The translations under genes and the position numbers were made by a program. The notes below the pieces were generated by a model. It was given only the letters and a program-made list of their open reading frames with translations. It was not told the origin of the DNA and made no database searches. From assembly GCF_014634745.1 (NCBI RefSeq), contig NZ_BMBP01000001.1, forward strand, positions 1 to 64,000: a DNA stretch of 64,000 bases. The letters run 5' to 3'. The stretch's first letter is position 1. Each line of letters opens with the position of its first letter. The DNA comes from Leuconostoc pseudomesenteroides KCTC 3652 (GTDB taxonomy: Bacteria > Bacillota > Bacilli > Lactobacillales > Lactobacillaceae). This document shows, in pieces, positions 7,808-16,849 of the stretch.

Positions 7808-9125
7808 CGGTCAACAACTAAAAAGAGTTTTTGATATTATCCGAGATGATCCAGAACGTAAAGTTGTGGTTGTGTCAGCACCTGGAAAACGTTTTAAAGA
7901 CGACACTAAAGTAACTGACTTGCTTCTCAGTTACGCCAGAGCAACAATTGAAGATACAGACGCAACAGATATCATTGAAGCTATCAAACATCGTTATCAC
8001 GCAATCGGCAACTATTTTGATTTACCAGACTACGACTTAGCTGATTTAGATGAACAAATTGATCACTTGTCAACCAAACATTACCGCTCTTTTGATTACT
8101 TATACGCCGCATTCGCTGCTCATGGTGAGTATCTAAATGCGCAATTAGTAGCCAAGGTTTTTACTCACTTGGGTGTTTCAGCAAGATTTATTGATCCAAA
8201 AGAAATAGGTTTATTGGTCGATGATAACGCGCGCCAAGCAACTTTTGACACGAAATCATACGATACCATCGCTGAACTTGATTTATCAACATCAGAACGC
8301 CTCATTGTACCAGGATTCTTTGGCTATACTAAAAGTGGTGATATGGCAACCTTTTCTCGAGGCGGATCAGATATTACCGGCGCGATTATGGCACGTGGTC
8401 TGCGAGCTGACTTATACGAAAACTTCACTGATGTCAGTGCAATCTACGCTGTTAACCCGAATATTATTGACAAACCAGCTGCGATTGAGCAAATGACTTA
8501 TGATGAAATGCGTGAATTGTCTTATGCTGGATTTGCTGTATTTCATGATGAAGCAATTATTCCAGCTATTCAAGGTGGCATACGTATTAATATCAAAAAT
8601 ACCAATGATCCTGAGGTCCCAGGGACATTTATTGTCCCTCCAACTGAAGTTCAGCAATCCCGTCCGGTGACTGGCATTGCTAACTCGAATCGCTTTGCGG
8701 CACTATATCTCCATCGTTATTTATTAAACAAAGAGGTCGGCTTCACACTCAGAATTCTTGAAATCTTAAAGCGTCATCAAATATCCTATGAACACATGCC
8801 ATCAGGTATTGACGACTTGACAATCATTTTTGACAAAACACTTTTAACTCAAGAAAAAATAGATGGTATGCTGGCCGATATTGCATCGGAAATTAAACCT
8901 GATACGCTCAAATGGCTTCCCAGCTACGGTATTATAATGGTAGTCGGTGAAGGGATGCGCAATCGTATTGGTGCATTGACTGAAATTGTATCACCATTAA
9001 AAGAACACCATATTAGCTTACAAATGGTCAACCAAGGTGCCAGTGAAATATCAATTATGCTTGGTATTCAGCCGGACCTGTCAGACCTTGCCGTCAAAGC
9101 AATCTATGAAAACATATTTAAATAG
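7770..9125 (+). CDS. lysC: Aspartokinase
   Basis: Phosphorylates aspartate, the committed step toward threonine, methionine and lysine. The 451-residue monofunctional protein starts with the kinase motif KFGGSSLADG (residues 5-14). It contains FGYTKSGDMATFSRGGSDITGA and has two C-terminal ACT repeats from about residue 310, where lysine or threonine usually inhibits. ATG 7770 is the correct start by homology because KVTKFGG is the conserved N terminus, yet the nearest strong SD is 29 bases away. It ends the hom-thrB operon, followed by a strong terminator. Confidence 0.93.
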   Translation: MKVTKFGGSSLADGQQLKRVFDIIRDDPERKVVVVSAPGKRFKDDTKVTDLLLSYARATIEDTDATDIIEAIKHRYHAIGNYFDLPDYDLADLDEQIDHLSTKHYRSFDYLYAAFAAHGEYLNAQLVAKVFTHLGVSARFIDPKEIGLLVDDNARQATFDTKSYDTIAELDLSTSERLIVPGFFGYTKSGDMATFSRGGSDITGAIMARGLRADLYENFTDVSAIYAVNPNIIDKPAAIEQMTYDEMRELSYAGFAVFHDEAIIPAIQGGIRINIKNTNDPEVPGTFIVPPTEVQQSRPVTGIANSNRFAALYLHRYLLNKEVGFTLRILEILKRHQISYEHMPSGIDDLTIIFDKTLLTQEKIDGMLADIASEIKPDTLKWLPSYGIIMVVGEGMRNRIGALTEIVSPLKEHHISLQMVNQGASEISIMLGIQPDLSDLAVKAIYENIFK

Positions 9126-9128
9126 TTA

Positions 9129-9155
9129 AAAGGGCTCAAAATTTGAGCCCTTTTT
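9129..9155. terminator. Bidirectional terminator between aspartokinase and ansA
   Basis: AAAGGGCTCAAA pairs with TTTGAGCCCTTT, followed by a T run on the plus strand and preceded by A residues that serve the minus strand. It starts three bases after the aspartokinase stop. Confidence 0.9.
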
Positions 9156-9177
9156 ATAATGTATCACTAATTTTCTA

Positions 9178-10140
9178 TTAAACGCTTCGTAAATAATGAC
9201 GCAAATCATCAGGGGTAAGTTGATTTTCAAGGCCAATCAACAGCTTCAAACGCGCTTTAGGACCATTGATACTGCTGGCAAAAATGACACCTGCTCGTTC
9301 TAATTGTACGCCACCACCTAAATAATCATATACAGGCTCGGCTACGCCATTAAAACTACGTGAAACTATCACAACAGGAATGCCCTTTTCTAGCACAACA
9401 CTTACACCCTTTGCGGCTTCTCGGGACAAATTACCGGCGCCCAATGCTTCAATAATCAGACCGTTAACATTAGAATCAGCCAATAATTGGAATAATTGAC
9501 CATCCATTCCAGCATAAGCCTTTAAAACTGGTATATTCTGGTTAACCTGCTGAATTGGTAAAACGTGACGTCGCGGCAAGTCATAAAAATAAATCACTTG
9601 TCTTTTAGTGAGTAAGCCCATCGCGCCACTAATTGGTGAAGCAAAAGTTGCCACGTTAGTTGTATGGGTTTTAGTCACAAATCTAGCAGCATGAATTTCG
9701 TCGTTCATGACAACCATCACACCACGTTTTCGTGAAGCGTCTGAAGTTGCAACACGCAAAGCTGATTGATAATTATATAAACCATCAGAACCCAACTCAT
9801 TAGAAGACCGCATTGCACCAGTCATCACAATCGGAAAGTCAACTTTGAGGGTACTATCCAAGAAAAAAGCAGTTTCTTCTAATGTATCCGTACCATGTGT
9901 AATAACCACACCATCAAATTGGTTGCCTGCTGCTAATATTCGCTGCTGTAACTGTAACATATGTTTTGGTCCAATATGTTCACTTGGCAGGTTAAAAATG
10001 CTTTCAACCTGCAACACAACATCTGTTATTTTTACCTGAGCTTCAGTCAATGGATTGACAACACCAGTCTCAACATCACCATCTTCATCTTCATGCATTG
10101 AAATTGTACCACCAGTGTGCAAAACTAGTATTTTTGTCAT
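9178..10140 (-). CDS. ansA: L-asparaginase (type I, cytoplasmic)
   Basis: Hydrolyses asparagine to aspartate and ammonia. The 320-residue protein carries both catalytic threonine motifs, LHTGGTIS (residues 7-14) and VITHGTDTLEETA (about 79-91). No signal peptide is seen, so it should act in the cytoplasm. The start overlaps the recO stop by four bases, making it the last gene of the phoH-era-recO transcription unit. Supply of aspartate fits the adjacent aspartokinase operon, but that is inference from proximity. Confidence 0.93.
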   Translation of the reverse strand: MTKILVLHTGGTISMHEDEDGDVETGVVNPLTEAQVKITDVVLQVESIFNLPSEHIGPKHMLQLQQRILAAGNQFDGVVITHGTDTLEETAFFLDSTLKVDFPIVMTGAMRSSNELGSDGLYNYQSALRVATSDASRKRGVMVVMNDEIHAARFVTKTHTTNVATFASPISGAMGLLTKRQVIYFYDLPRRHVLPIQQVNQNIPVLKAYAGMDGQLFQLLADSNVNGLIIEALGAGNLSREAAKGVSVVLEKGIPVVIVSRSFNGVAEPVYDYLGGGVQLERAGVIFASSINGPKARLKLLIGLENQLTPDDLRHYLRSV

Positions 10141-10922
10141 ATATCTGTCTTCTTTCTAAAGTTTATGAGTTGATTTTGCCATGAGTGCATTTGCTCAATA
10201 AATACTTTTGCTCTTGGTTTCAGACCAACCTGATTTTCATAAATGTAATCAATAACCTTTTGTAAGCCACGCTTCGTTTTAGTAGACATGTTGATTTCAT
10301 GGACTTGCCGCATATCAATAATGCTAAATTGTCTTAAATAAAAAACCGTTTTTTGATCCAACATGAGTCGATGATCATCCAAATCAAAATGTTCTTCAGA
10401 AATGATGCCATTATACTTTTCCGAGTAATCAAATCGACCGTCAGTTTGACCACTAATAGGATCAGCACGCCAATTGGGAGCAATCCCGAGCGGCACCAGC
10501 AGTTGAATTTCAAAAATATTTGCGATTATTTGTGGATCTAATTGCTCATCTAATTTCTGTAATGCAATTGCTAATTGATTATACCAGCGTGTGATAATTT
10601 GATTTTCTTCAAATGTTGCATCAATCAAACTCACAATCAAAGCGGCATAGGCATTAACTTCAATATCATCGACTAATCGAGAAAACATCTTCACTGATTG
10701 AATATCATTAATATAACCTAGACCACTGCCTTTTTTTGGCCAAGCCCCTTCAAAGGTTATCAATGCGTAAGGCTGCACACCGCCAGCCAATTTTGATTTA
10801 GGTCGTTTGGCACCCCGCGCCAAAAAAGTCCGCAAACCAGCCGTTTCAGTTAGTATGCGAACTAATAAATCATTATCCTTGTACTGTTTTGTGTTTAACA
10901 CAATGCCCTTAATTATTGCCAT
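10137..10922 (-). CDS. recO: DNA repair protein RecO
   Basis: RecO helps load RecA on gapped DNA with RecR and anneals single strands. The 261-residue protein begins with the conserved OB-fold opening IIKGIVLNTKQYKDNDLLVRILTE and has the typical ARGAKRPKSKLAGGVQPY stretch. As in many Firmicutes, it follows era. The zinc-finger cysteines of some RecO proteins are absent here (no CxxC is seen in the middle region), as in other variants of the family. Confidence 0.92.
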   Translation of the reverse strand: MAIIKGIVLNTKQYKDNDLLVRILTETAGLRTFLARGAKRPKSKLAGGVQPYALITFEGAWPKKGSGLGYINDIQSVKMFSRLVDDIEVNAYAALIVSLIDATFEENQIITRWYNQLAIALQKLDEQLDPQIIANIFEIQLLVPLGIAPNWRADPISGQTDGRFDYSEKYNGIISEEHFDLDDHRLMLDQKTVFYLRQFSIIDMRQVHEINMSTKTKRGLQKVIDYIYENQVGLKPRAKVFIEQMHSWQNQLINFRKKTDI

Positions 10923-10981
10923 AACACGAAGCCATCAAATTTTCCTTCATGAAATTGATTTTGCGAGATACCTTGCTAAAA

Positions 10982-11893
10982 TTAATAATCGTCTTCACTG
11001 TAACCCAATGTTTGTAACGCTTGTGGTCGATCACGCCATCTTGGCTCAACTTTCACCCATGTTTCTAAGTAGACTTTGTCACCCATCAAACGCTCAATAT
11101 CTTTTCGGGCACGAGTTCCAATTTGCTTAATCATTGCACCTTGTTTACCAATGATAATGTTTTTTTGCGTTGGTCTCTCAACAATGATTGATGCTTGAAT
11201 ATGGATTTTTTCTTCATCTTCACGAGCAATTTTATCAATGACAACCGCAACAGAATGCGGCACTTCTTGGCGAGTTAATTGTAGCACCTTTTCACGAATC
11301 AATTCTCCGATAACAAATCGCTCAGGGTGATCAGTCAATTGATCCGAATCAAAATATTGTGGTCCTTCATCCAAGTTTGCCACAATGTTATCCAGTAATT
11401 CAGGCACATTGTCACCTTCAGTTGCTGAAATTGGAAATACTTCCGTCCACTCTGGTGCATTTTCTTGGTAACTGGCAATCACATTTAACAAATCTTTTGG
11501 TGATAACAGATCAATTTTATTAATTAACAGATAAATAGGTGTGTTCTTCACTTCTTTAAGGCGTTCAATAATGAAGTCGTCGCCACGTCCTCTCGGCATG
11601 GAAGCATCAGCCACAAACCAAATTGCGTCAGCTTCATGCAAGGCTGAAAAAGCAGACTTAACCATAAAGTCTCCCAAAGAATTTTGCGGCTTATGCACGC
11701 CTGGCGTGTCAATAAACACAACTTGGGCGTTATCAGTTGTGTAAATACCTTGAATTTTATTTCTCGTAGTTTGTGCCTTATCCGACATAATGGCAATTTT
11801 TTCGCCCACAATACGATTGAGTAATGTGGATTTTCCAACATTAGGTCGACCAATAATGGCCACAAATCCTGATTTAAATACATTTTCTGTCAT
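10982..11893 (-). CDS. era: GTPase Era
   Basis: A ribosome-assembly GTPase that binds the 3' end of 16S rRNA. G1 is GRPNVGKST (residues 15-23), G3 [10 protein letters not shown]4 NKID, and the C-terminal KH domain includes [14 protein letters not shown]. The 303-residue length is normal. The start at 11893 is fixed by homology, but it has no close SD. AGGAG lies 28 bases upstream, where it also precedes a 14-codon ORF. Confidence 0.96.
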   Translation of the reverse strand: MTENVFKSGFVAIIGRPNVGKSTLLNRIVGEKIAIMSDKAQTTRNKIQGIYTTDNAQVVFIDTPGVHKPQNSLGDFMVKSAFSALHEADAIWFVADASMPRGRGDDFIIERLKEVKNTPIYLLINKIDLLSPKDLLNVIASYQENAPEWTEVFPISATEGDNVPELLDNIVANLDEGPQYFDSDQLTDHPERFVIGELIREKVLQLTRQEVPHSVAVVIDKIAREDEEKIHIQASIIVERPTQKNIIIGKQGAMIKQIGTRARKDIERLMGDKVYLETWVKVEPRWRDRPQALQTLGYSEDDY

Positions 11894-11918
11894 AATATAT
11901 TACGGCGCCTAGGCCCAT
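11874..11918 (-). CDS. Possible 14-codon leader ORF overlapping the era start
   Basis: On the minus strand AGGAGAAAATG starts a frame reading [14 protein letters not shown] then TAA, overlapping the first 20 bases of era out of frame. Its SD is the only strong one before era. It could couple dgkA and era translation, or be chance. GC-rich GGCCTAGGCGCC in the gap may form a small hairpin. No family is recognisable. Confidence 0.25.
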   Translation of the reverse strand: MGLGAVIYYDRKCI

Positions 11919-11939
11919 TTTCTCCTAAAAATCTATTTA

Positions 11940-12407
11940 CTATCTACTAAAATTATGAATAAACTGCGAAAAGTTCGTCACAATACCAAACTGACGCCAA
12001 ACATAGGGCTGAAAAACAATCAATAAAATGATGATTTCAAAGGCAACAGCCGCTAATACACCACCAGCTGCAACATCTTTTGCTAAACCTGCCAAAGGAT
12101 GGTAACGTTTCTCAACAACTAAATCAACTAATGCTTCAATAATTGTATTCAAAAATTCACTTGAAATAACTGTAAAGACGGCTACTGTCACCCACAACCA
12201 ATCCGAACGAACCAAACCATAATGTAAACCAGCAATTAAGATTAAAAAACCCAAAAATATATGAATTCTAAGGTTACGCTCACGAACTAAAATCATCCAA
12301 ATGCCATGCAATGAATTTTTTAAGGCACGAAAAAAGGAACTATTCCTTTGTACCTTCTTATTATAATCTTTCGGTGCACCCTCTAATTGTTTATCGTCTA
12401 AGCCCAT
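11940..12407 (-). CDS. dgkA: Diacylglycerol/undecaprenol kinase
   Basis: A 155-residue membrane kinase of the DgkA family. In Gram-positive bacteria this enzyme phosphorylates undecaprenol for cell-wall carrier recycling. Three hydrophobic helices follow a basic amphipathic N terminus (RALKNSLHGIWMILVRERN). The signature EFLNTIIEALVDL and KDVAAGGVL hold the conserved Glu, Asn and Asp residues. It overlaps the ybeY end by 17 bases and precedes era, the normal Firmicute order. Confidence 0.93.
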   Translation of the reverse strand: MGLDDKQLEGAPKDYNKKVQRNSSFFRALKNSLHGIWMILVRERNLRIHIFLGFLILIAGLHYGLVRSDWLWVTVAVFTVISSEFLNTIIEALVDLVVEKRYHPLAGLAKDVAAGGVLAAVAFEIIILLIVFQPYVWRQFGIVTNFSQFIHNFSR

Positions 12408-12873
12408 AATCGTCTAAAATCTTTCGCTGTAAATCAAACATTTCTTTCTCTTCGGCGTCTCCTAGCATATGATCATAACCATTCAAGTGTAAGAAACCAT
12501 GAACAACAAGGAAGCCAAGTTCACGTTCATAACTGTGCCCCAGATACTCAGCCTGTGAAGCAATAATGTCAACTGACACTAAAATATCACCAATATTTTT
12601 TGCAAGCTCCTCATCCATTTCTTCATCGGGCAACACAGGAAAATCATCACCATCTTCTTCGATGGCAAAACTAATGACATCAGTGGGCTTGTCAATACCA
12701 CGGTAAGTTTTGTTGTAACGATGAATTTCATCATTATTCATGAATGTTACTGACATTTCAGTGTTATCAGGCAGTTTTAAATAGCTGCCTGCGTAATCCA
12801 ACACTGCGCGGACTAAATCCTGATGATATTGACTCACCCCATCTTTTGTTTGATCGATAATGGCTAAATCCAT
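12391..12873 (-). CDS. ybeY: Endoribonuclease YbeY (rRNA maturation)
   Basis: A metal-dependent RNase involved in 16S rRNA 3' processing and ribosome quality control. The 160-residue protein has the H-x3-H-x5-H zinc motif HGFLHLNGYDH near the C terminus and the conserved YRGIDKPTDVISFA segment. It starts one base after the phoH frame ends, within the phoH-ybeY-dgkA-era operon. Confidence 0.95.
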   Translation of the reverse strand: MDLAIIDQTKDGVSQYHQDLVRAVLDYAGSYLKLPDNTEMSVTFMNNDEIHRYNKTYRGIDKPTDVISFAIEEDGDDFPVLPDEEMDEELAKNIGDILVSVDIIASQAEYLGHSYERELGFLVVHGFLHLNGYDHMLGDAEEKEMFDLQRKILDDYGLRR

Positions 12874-13865
12874 TAGTTTTGTTGCTCCTTTTTTAATGCT
12901 GCTAGCTTCTTATCAGCTGCTTCGTAAGCGTTGACAATCAACCCAACTACTGGATGCCTGACGACATCAGCACTACTAAAATGAATAAACGAAATGCGGT
13001 TCACATCCTTTAAAATGTGTTGTGCTGCGATCAATCCAGATTTTGCACCACGTGGTAAGTCAATCTGTGAAACATCACCATTGATAATCATTTTGGACCC
13101 AAAACCCAATCGCGTCAAAAACATTTTCATTTGTTGATTTGTTGTATTTTGTGCTTCATCTAAAATAATAAACGCATCATCAAGTGTTCTCCCGCGCATG
13201 TAGGCCAATGGTGCAATTTCAATCACACCACGATCCATCAATCTTTGCGTTTGCTCAGCACCAACCAAGGTATTCATTGCGTCATATATTGGTCTCATGT
13301 AGGGATCAACTTTTTCTTTTAAGTCCCCCGGTAAGAAGCCAAGTGACTCACCAGCTTCAACAGCTGGTCGCGTAATAATTATTTTCTCGACTTCACCACG
13401 TTTTAGCGAAGCAATTGCCATAACCACAGCTAAAAAGGTTTTCCCTGTTCCAGCTGGACCAATACCAAAAGTGACGTCATTTTTCCGAATTGACTGAATA
13501 TATTGACGTTGTCCAAAGTTCTTCACACGAACTGAGCGCCCTTTATTATCGCGAATCAATACTTCTGAGTATAGATCGCCAAAGTATTCAAGTGTGCCAC
13601 GTTGTGCCATCGTTGTTGCACTCACAACATCAGTCGCTGAAATACTAATTTGATGCTTAATCAAATCAGTCAATTCTCGTAAAACCGCCTTTGCGAGTGA
13701 TACCTTGTCCTCGTCACCCGATATAGCAACTTGATCACCACGAGCATGAAGTTGTACATCCAAACTTTCTTCAATTAATCTCAAAAAGTTATCATTCACA
13801 CCGACCAATTTTGTCTGTTGCTCGGCATTTTCAAATGTAAAAAATTGCTGAATTTGCGTTGTCAA
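12873..13865 (-). CDS. phoH: PhoH-like ATPase
   Basis: A cytoplasmic P-loop ATPase commonly paired with ybeY and probably linked to RNA metabolism. Walker A is GPAGTGKTF (residues 136-144) and Walker B FIILDEAQNTT. The N-terminal 120 residues form the usual KH-like part. The start is TTG at 13865, supported by AAGGGG nine bases upstream and by the conserved N-terminal extent. It is the first gene of a six-gene minus-strand operon. Confidence 0.93.
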   Translation of the reverse strand: MTTQIQQFFTFENAEQQTKLVGVNDNFLRLIEESLDVQLHARGDQVAISGDEDKVSLAKAVLRELTDLIKHQISISATDVVSATTMAQRGTLEYFGDLYSEVLIRDNKGRSVRVKNFGQRQYIQSIRKNDVTFGIGPAGTGKTFLAVVMAIASLKRGEVEKIIITRPAVEAGESLGFLPGDLKEKVDPYMRPIYDAMNTLVGAEQTQRLMDRGVIEIAPLAYMRGRTLDDAFIILDEAQNTTNQQMKMFLTRLGFGSKMIINGDVSQIDLPRGAKSGLIAAQHILKDVNRISFIHFSSADVVRHPVVGLIVNAYEAADKKLAALKKEQQN

Positions 13866-13945
13866 AAAGCAATTCCCCTTAAATGTATTTCCTTTATTTT
13901 ACCATATTGGTAAGGCTGTTGGTAGTTAATGACCTAGTTTGTGAA

Positions 13946-13968
13946 TAAAAAAAGAGCCAATGGCTCTT
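13946..13968 (-). terminator. Terminator overlapping the amtB stop codon
   Basis: Minus-strand AAGAGCCATTGGCTCTT followed by seven T residues. The first stem bases include part of the amtB TAA (13967-13969), so stop codon and hairpin overlap. Confidence 0.85.
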
Positions 13969-15166
13969 ATGATTCTACTGTTAAATCATGCATCAATGTA
14001 TCATAACCTTTTGATTCCTCTTCAGGTGTTAAACGTAATGGTGCTGCAATAACCTCAGTTATTTTGGCTAATAAGAAGGTGCCAATGGCTGCAAAAGCGA
14101 CTGTAAACAATACTGCAACAATCTGCTTCCAAACTAACGAAGCATCACCATTGATCAAACCCGCAACACCGCCGACTTGTTTGTCAGCGAATACACCCGT
14201 CAGAATTGCGCCAACTGTACCACCGATGCCATGAATACCAAATGCATCCAATGTGTCATCATAACCAAAACTATTTTTTACAAAAGTAATACCAAAGAAT
14301 CCAACGAATCCAGCCAATAATCCCATAAGAACCGCTGCCCATGGATCCACAAAACCAGCAGCAGGTGTAATCGCCACTAAGCCAGCAACGCCACCACTTG
14401 TAATACCTGACAAGGTTGCACGTTTGTGCCATTGATATTCAGCCAATCCCCAAGTCAATACCGCAACCGCAGAAGCCAACCACGTGTTTACTAGGGCTAA
14501 AACAGCCGTTCCATTGGCCGCCAATGCCGATCCTGAGTTGAAGCCAAACCACCCAACCCAAAGTAAAGCGCCACCAATTAAGACATATGAAGGTCGAACA
14601 GGTACGTGTTGATCATTATGACGATGTCCAATCATTAGTGCCAATACCAGACCGGTAACACCACTGGAAATATGAACAACTGTACCACCAGCGAAATCAA
14701 TTGCACCCAATTGTGCAAGTAGTCCACCGCCCCAAACCATATGAGCCAGTGGTGAATAAATAAAAATCAACCACAAAGTGATGAACACGAGCATTGCCTT
14801 GATACGAACACGACCAATAACAGAACCGGTAATGATTGCAGCCGTAATGATTGGAAACATCCCTTGAAATAGTGCAAAGGCACCATCAGGAATTGTCAAA
14901 CTCTTAGTAGAATGTGTAAAGGACACGTTTGTCATAAATAAATGCTTAAAATTACCAATGACACTTCCGGAGCCACCAAAAGAGAGTGAATATCCTATAA
15001 CAAACCACACTAGTGTTGCAATACCAATAATCATGATAGGCACAAACATCGTATGTAGTAAATTACGCCTTTCACCTAATCCACCATAAAACAAAGCAAG
15101 TCCAGGTGTCATAACCCAGACAAGTGCTGCTGAAATCAATACCCACGCCAAATCTCCACTATTCAT
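13967..15166 (-). CDS. amtB: Ammonium transporter
   Basis: An Amt/MEP/Rh-family channel that moves ammonia/ammonium across the membrane. The 399-residue protein has about eleven hydrophobic helices. Family motifs include FYGGLGERRN near residue 27, GGGLLAQLGAIDFAGGTVVHISSG, and the C-terminal DDTLDAFGIHGIGGTVGAI with the pore histidines. The TAGGAG SD fits ATG 15166. No glnK PII gene is adjacent, so regulation must come from elsewhere. Confidence 0.96.
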   Translation of the reverse strand: MNSGDLAWVLISAALVWVMTPGLALFYGGLGERRNLLHTMFVPIMIIGIATLVWFVIGYSLSFGGSGSVIGNFKHLFMTNVSFTHSTKSLTIPDGAFALFQGMFPIITAAIITGSVIGRVRIKAMLVFITLWLIFIYSPLAHMVWGGGLLAQLGAIDFAGGTVVHISSGVTGLVLALMIGHRHNDQHVPVRPSYVLIGGALLWVGWFGFNSGSALAANGTAVLALVNTWLASAVAVLTWGLAEYQWHKRATLSGITSGGVAGLVAITPAAGFVDPWAAVLMGLLAGFVGFFGITFVKNSFGYDDTLDAFGIHGIGGTVGAILTGVFADKQVGGVAGLINGDASLVWKQIVAVLFTVAFAAIGTFLLAKITEVIAAPLRLTPEEESKGYDTLMHDLTVES

Positions 15167-15271
15167 ACGCCTACTCCTAATTTCTAATTACTATCAATAT
15201 TAACAGGTATACCAATTTCAGCAATTAATTATGGCAGGTTTGCTTACATGAAATTTCTGAAAATTTTTCAC

Positions 15272-15310
15272 AAAAAAACTACCATTAAGCAAATACGCTT
15301 AACAGTAGCT
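15272..15310 (-). terminator. Terminator after pyk
   Basis: On the minus strand CTACTGTTAAGC-gtattt-GCTTAATGGTAG forms a long stem with one mismatched pair and ends in a T7 run. It lies about 20 bases past the pyk stop. Confidence 0.85.
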
Positions 15311-15332
15311 CATAATTGATTAAAGAATAACA

Positions 15333-16754
15333 TTAAACAGTTTGAACGGTTAACATATTAGTTGTACCAGATTGTGACATTGGTACACCAGCAGCAATAA
15401 CAATTGTATCACCAGTGTTAGCTAATCCTTGTTCCTTAACAGCCTTTTTAGCCAAATCAACCATCTCATCGATTGTTTGTGGCGCATCGTAAACAACAGG
15501 CACAACACCATAATTCAAAGTTAATCCACGTTGTACACGTTCTGAATAAGTAACTGCCAAGATGTTAACATCTGGACGGTGCTTAGAAACCATACGTGCT
15601 GTGTAACCAGAGTTAGTTGAAACAACAACTGCCTTAGCACCAACGTTACGTGCAATACGGGCAACAGATGCAGCCACGGCCTCAGTTGAGTCTGTTTCAT
15701 CAAAGACGATGTCTTCATGACGACCGTTTTCACGTAATGATGTTTCAGCTTTTTCATCGATAGCAGCCATTGTAGCAACTGCTTCAACTGGATAGTCACC
15801 ATTTGCTGACTCACCTGATAGCATTGTTGCATCAGTACCATCAAACACAGCGTTGGCAACATCGGAAGCTTCGGCACGAGTAGGACGTGGATTCTCTTCC
15901 ATTGAGTCAAGCATTTGTGTTGCAGTAATAACTGGCAAACCAGCTTTGTTCATCTTACGAATCATGTCTTTTTGAACCAAAGGCACGTTTTCGGCAGGAA
16001 TTTCAACACCCATGTCACCACGTGGTACCATCAAAGCGTCTGAAACTTCCAAGATAGCATCAAGGTTGTCAATACCTTCTTGTGATTCAATCTTAGGAAT
16101 GATTTGAACATGTTCCATGTTCTTTTCCTTTAACAATGCACGAATTTCGAGCACGTCTTCAGGCTTACGAACAAATGAGGCTGCGATATAATTAATTTCG
16201 TGATCTAAACCAAAACGAATGTCATCGGCATCTTTTTCAGTGATACCTGGCAAATTGATTGAAACACCCGGTGCGTTAACACCCTTACGTGATCCCAAAA
16301 TACCATCGTTATCAACACGAACAACCAACTCACGGTTGGCAGAGTCTTTTTCAATGACAGTTGTGCCAAGCAAACCGTCATCAAACAAAACTTGACCACC
16401 CTCTTTAACATCATCAAACAAGCCCGCATATGTAACAGCAATCTTGTCTTTTGTACCTTCAAGGTTTTCGTCCATTGCAATGCGCAAAGTATCACCAGTG
16501 TGGAATTCAATCTTGCCATCGGCTTGCTTTGTTGTACGGATTTCGGCACCCTTAGTGTCCAACAATAGACCTACTGTTTTACCAGTAATCTTTTCGGCTT
16601 CGTGAACTGCATTCATGCGACCCAAATGTTCTTCGTGGTCACCGTGTGAAAAGTTGAAACGGAACACATTGGCTCCTGCTTGGATCAACTTGACAATTGT
16701 TTCGACATCTGATGATGACGGACCAAGTGTTGAGACGATTTTCGTCTTTTTCAT
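15333..16754 (-). CDS. pyk: Pyruvate kinase
   Basis: Makes pyruvate and ATP from phosphoenolpyruvate and ADP, the final step of the phosphoketolase or glycolytic route. The 473-residue protein starts KKTKIVSTLGPSS, has FRFNFSHG near residue 32, and contains the lysine loop PKIESQEGIDNLDAI and the signature MVPRGDMGVEIP. It lacks the extra C-terminal phosphohistidine-like domain found in Bacillus Pyk. A TTGTAC-17-TAAAAT promoter lies upstream. Confidence 0.97.
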   Translation of the reverse strand: MKKTKIVSTLGPSSSDVETIVKLIQAGANVFRFNFSHGDHEEHLGRMNAVHEAEKITGKTVGLLLDTKGAEIRTTKQADGKIEFHTGDTLRIAMDENLEGTKDKIAVTYAGLFDDVKEGGQVLFDDGLLGTTVIEKDSANRELVVRVDNDGILGSRKGVNAPGVSINLPGITEKDADDIRFGLDHEINYIAASFVRKPEDVLEIRALLKEKNMEHVQIIPKIESQEGIDNLDAILEVSDALMVPRGDMGVEIPAENVPLVQKDMIRKMNKAGLPVITATQMLDSMEENPRPTRAEASDVANAVFDGTDATMLSGESANGDYPVEAVATMAAIDEKAETSLRENGRHEDIVFDETDSTEAVAASVARIARNVGAKAVVVSTNSGYTARMVSKHRPDVNILAVTYSERVQRGLTLNYGVVPVVYDAPQTIDEMVDLAKKAVKEQGLANTGDTIVIAAGVPMSQSGTTNMLTVQTV

Positions 16755-16811
16755 GGTTAAATAGCTCCTTAATTATCTTGGCTGTTGCTTGTGCAACTTT
16801 ACCCAAACTCT

Positions 16812-16840
16812 ATTTTATACATTCTTAAGCATTTGTACAA
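16812..16840 (-). promoter_or_regulatory. Promoter of pyk
   Basis: On the minus strand TTGTAC (16835-16840) and TAAAAT (16812-16817) are separated by 17 bp. The leader that follows holds a small hairpin GTTGC-acaa-GCAAC before the AAGGAG ribosome site. Confidence 0.6.
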
Positions 16841-16849
16841 GTCATAATA

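Noticed and set aside
15272-15310. Stem-loop after pyk considered as a tRNA or small RNA
   Set aside because: It is a single long stem followed by a T run, without cloverleaf features.
16205-16549. Open frames inside pyk on the same strand but another frame
   Set aside because: They are shadows of codon usage in a highly expressed gene, with no SD and no recognisable product.
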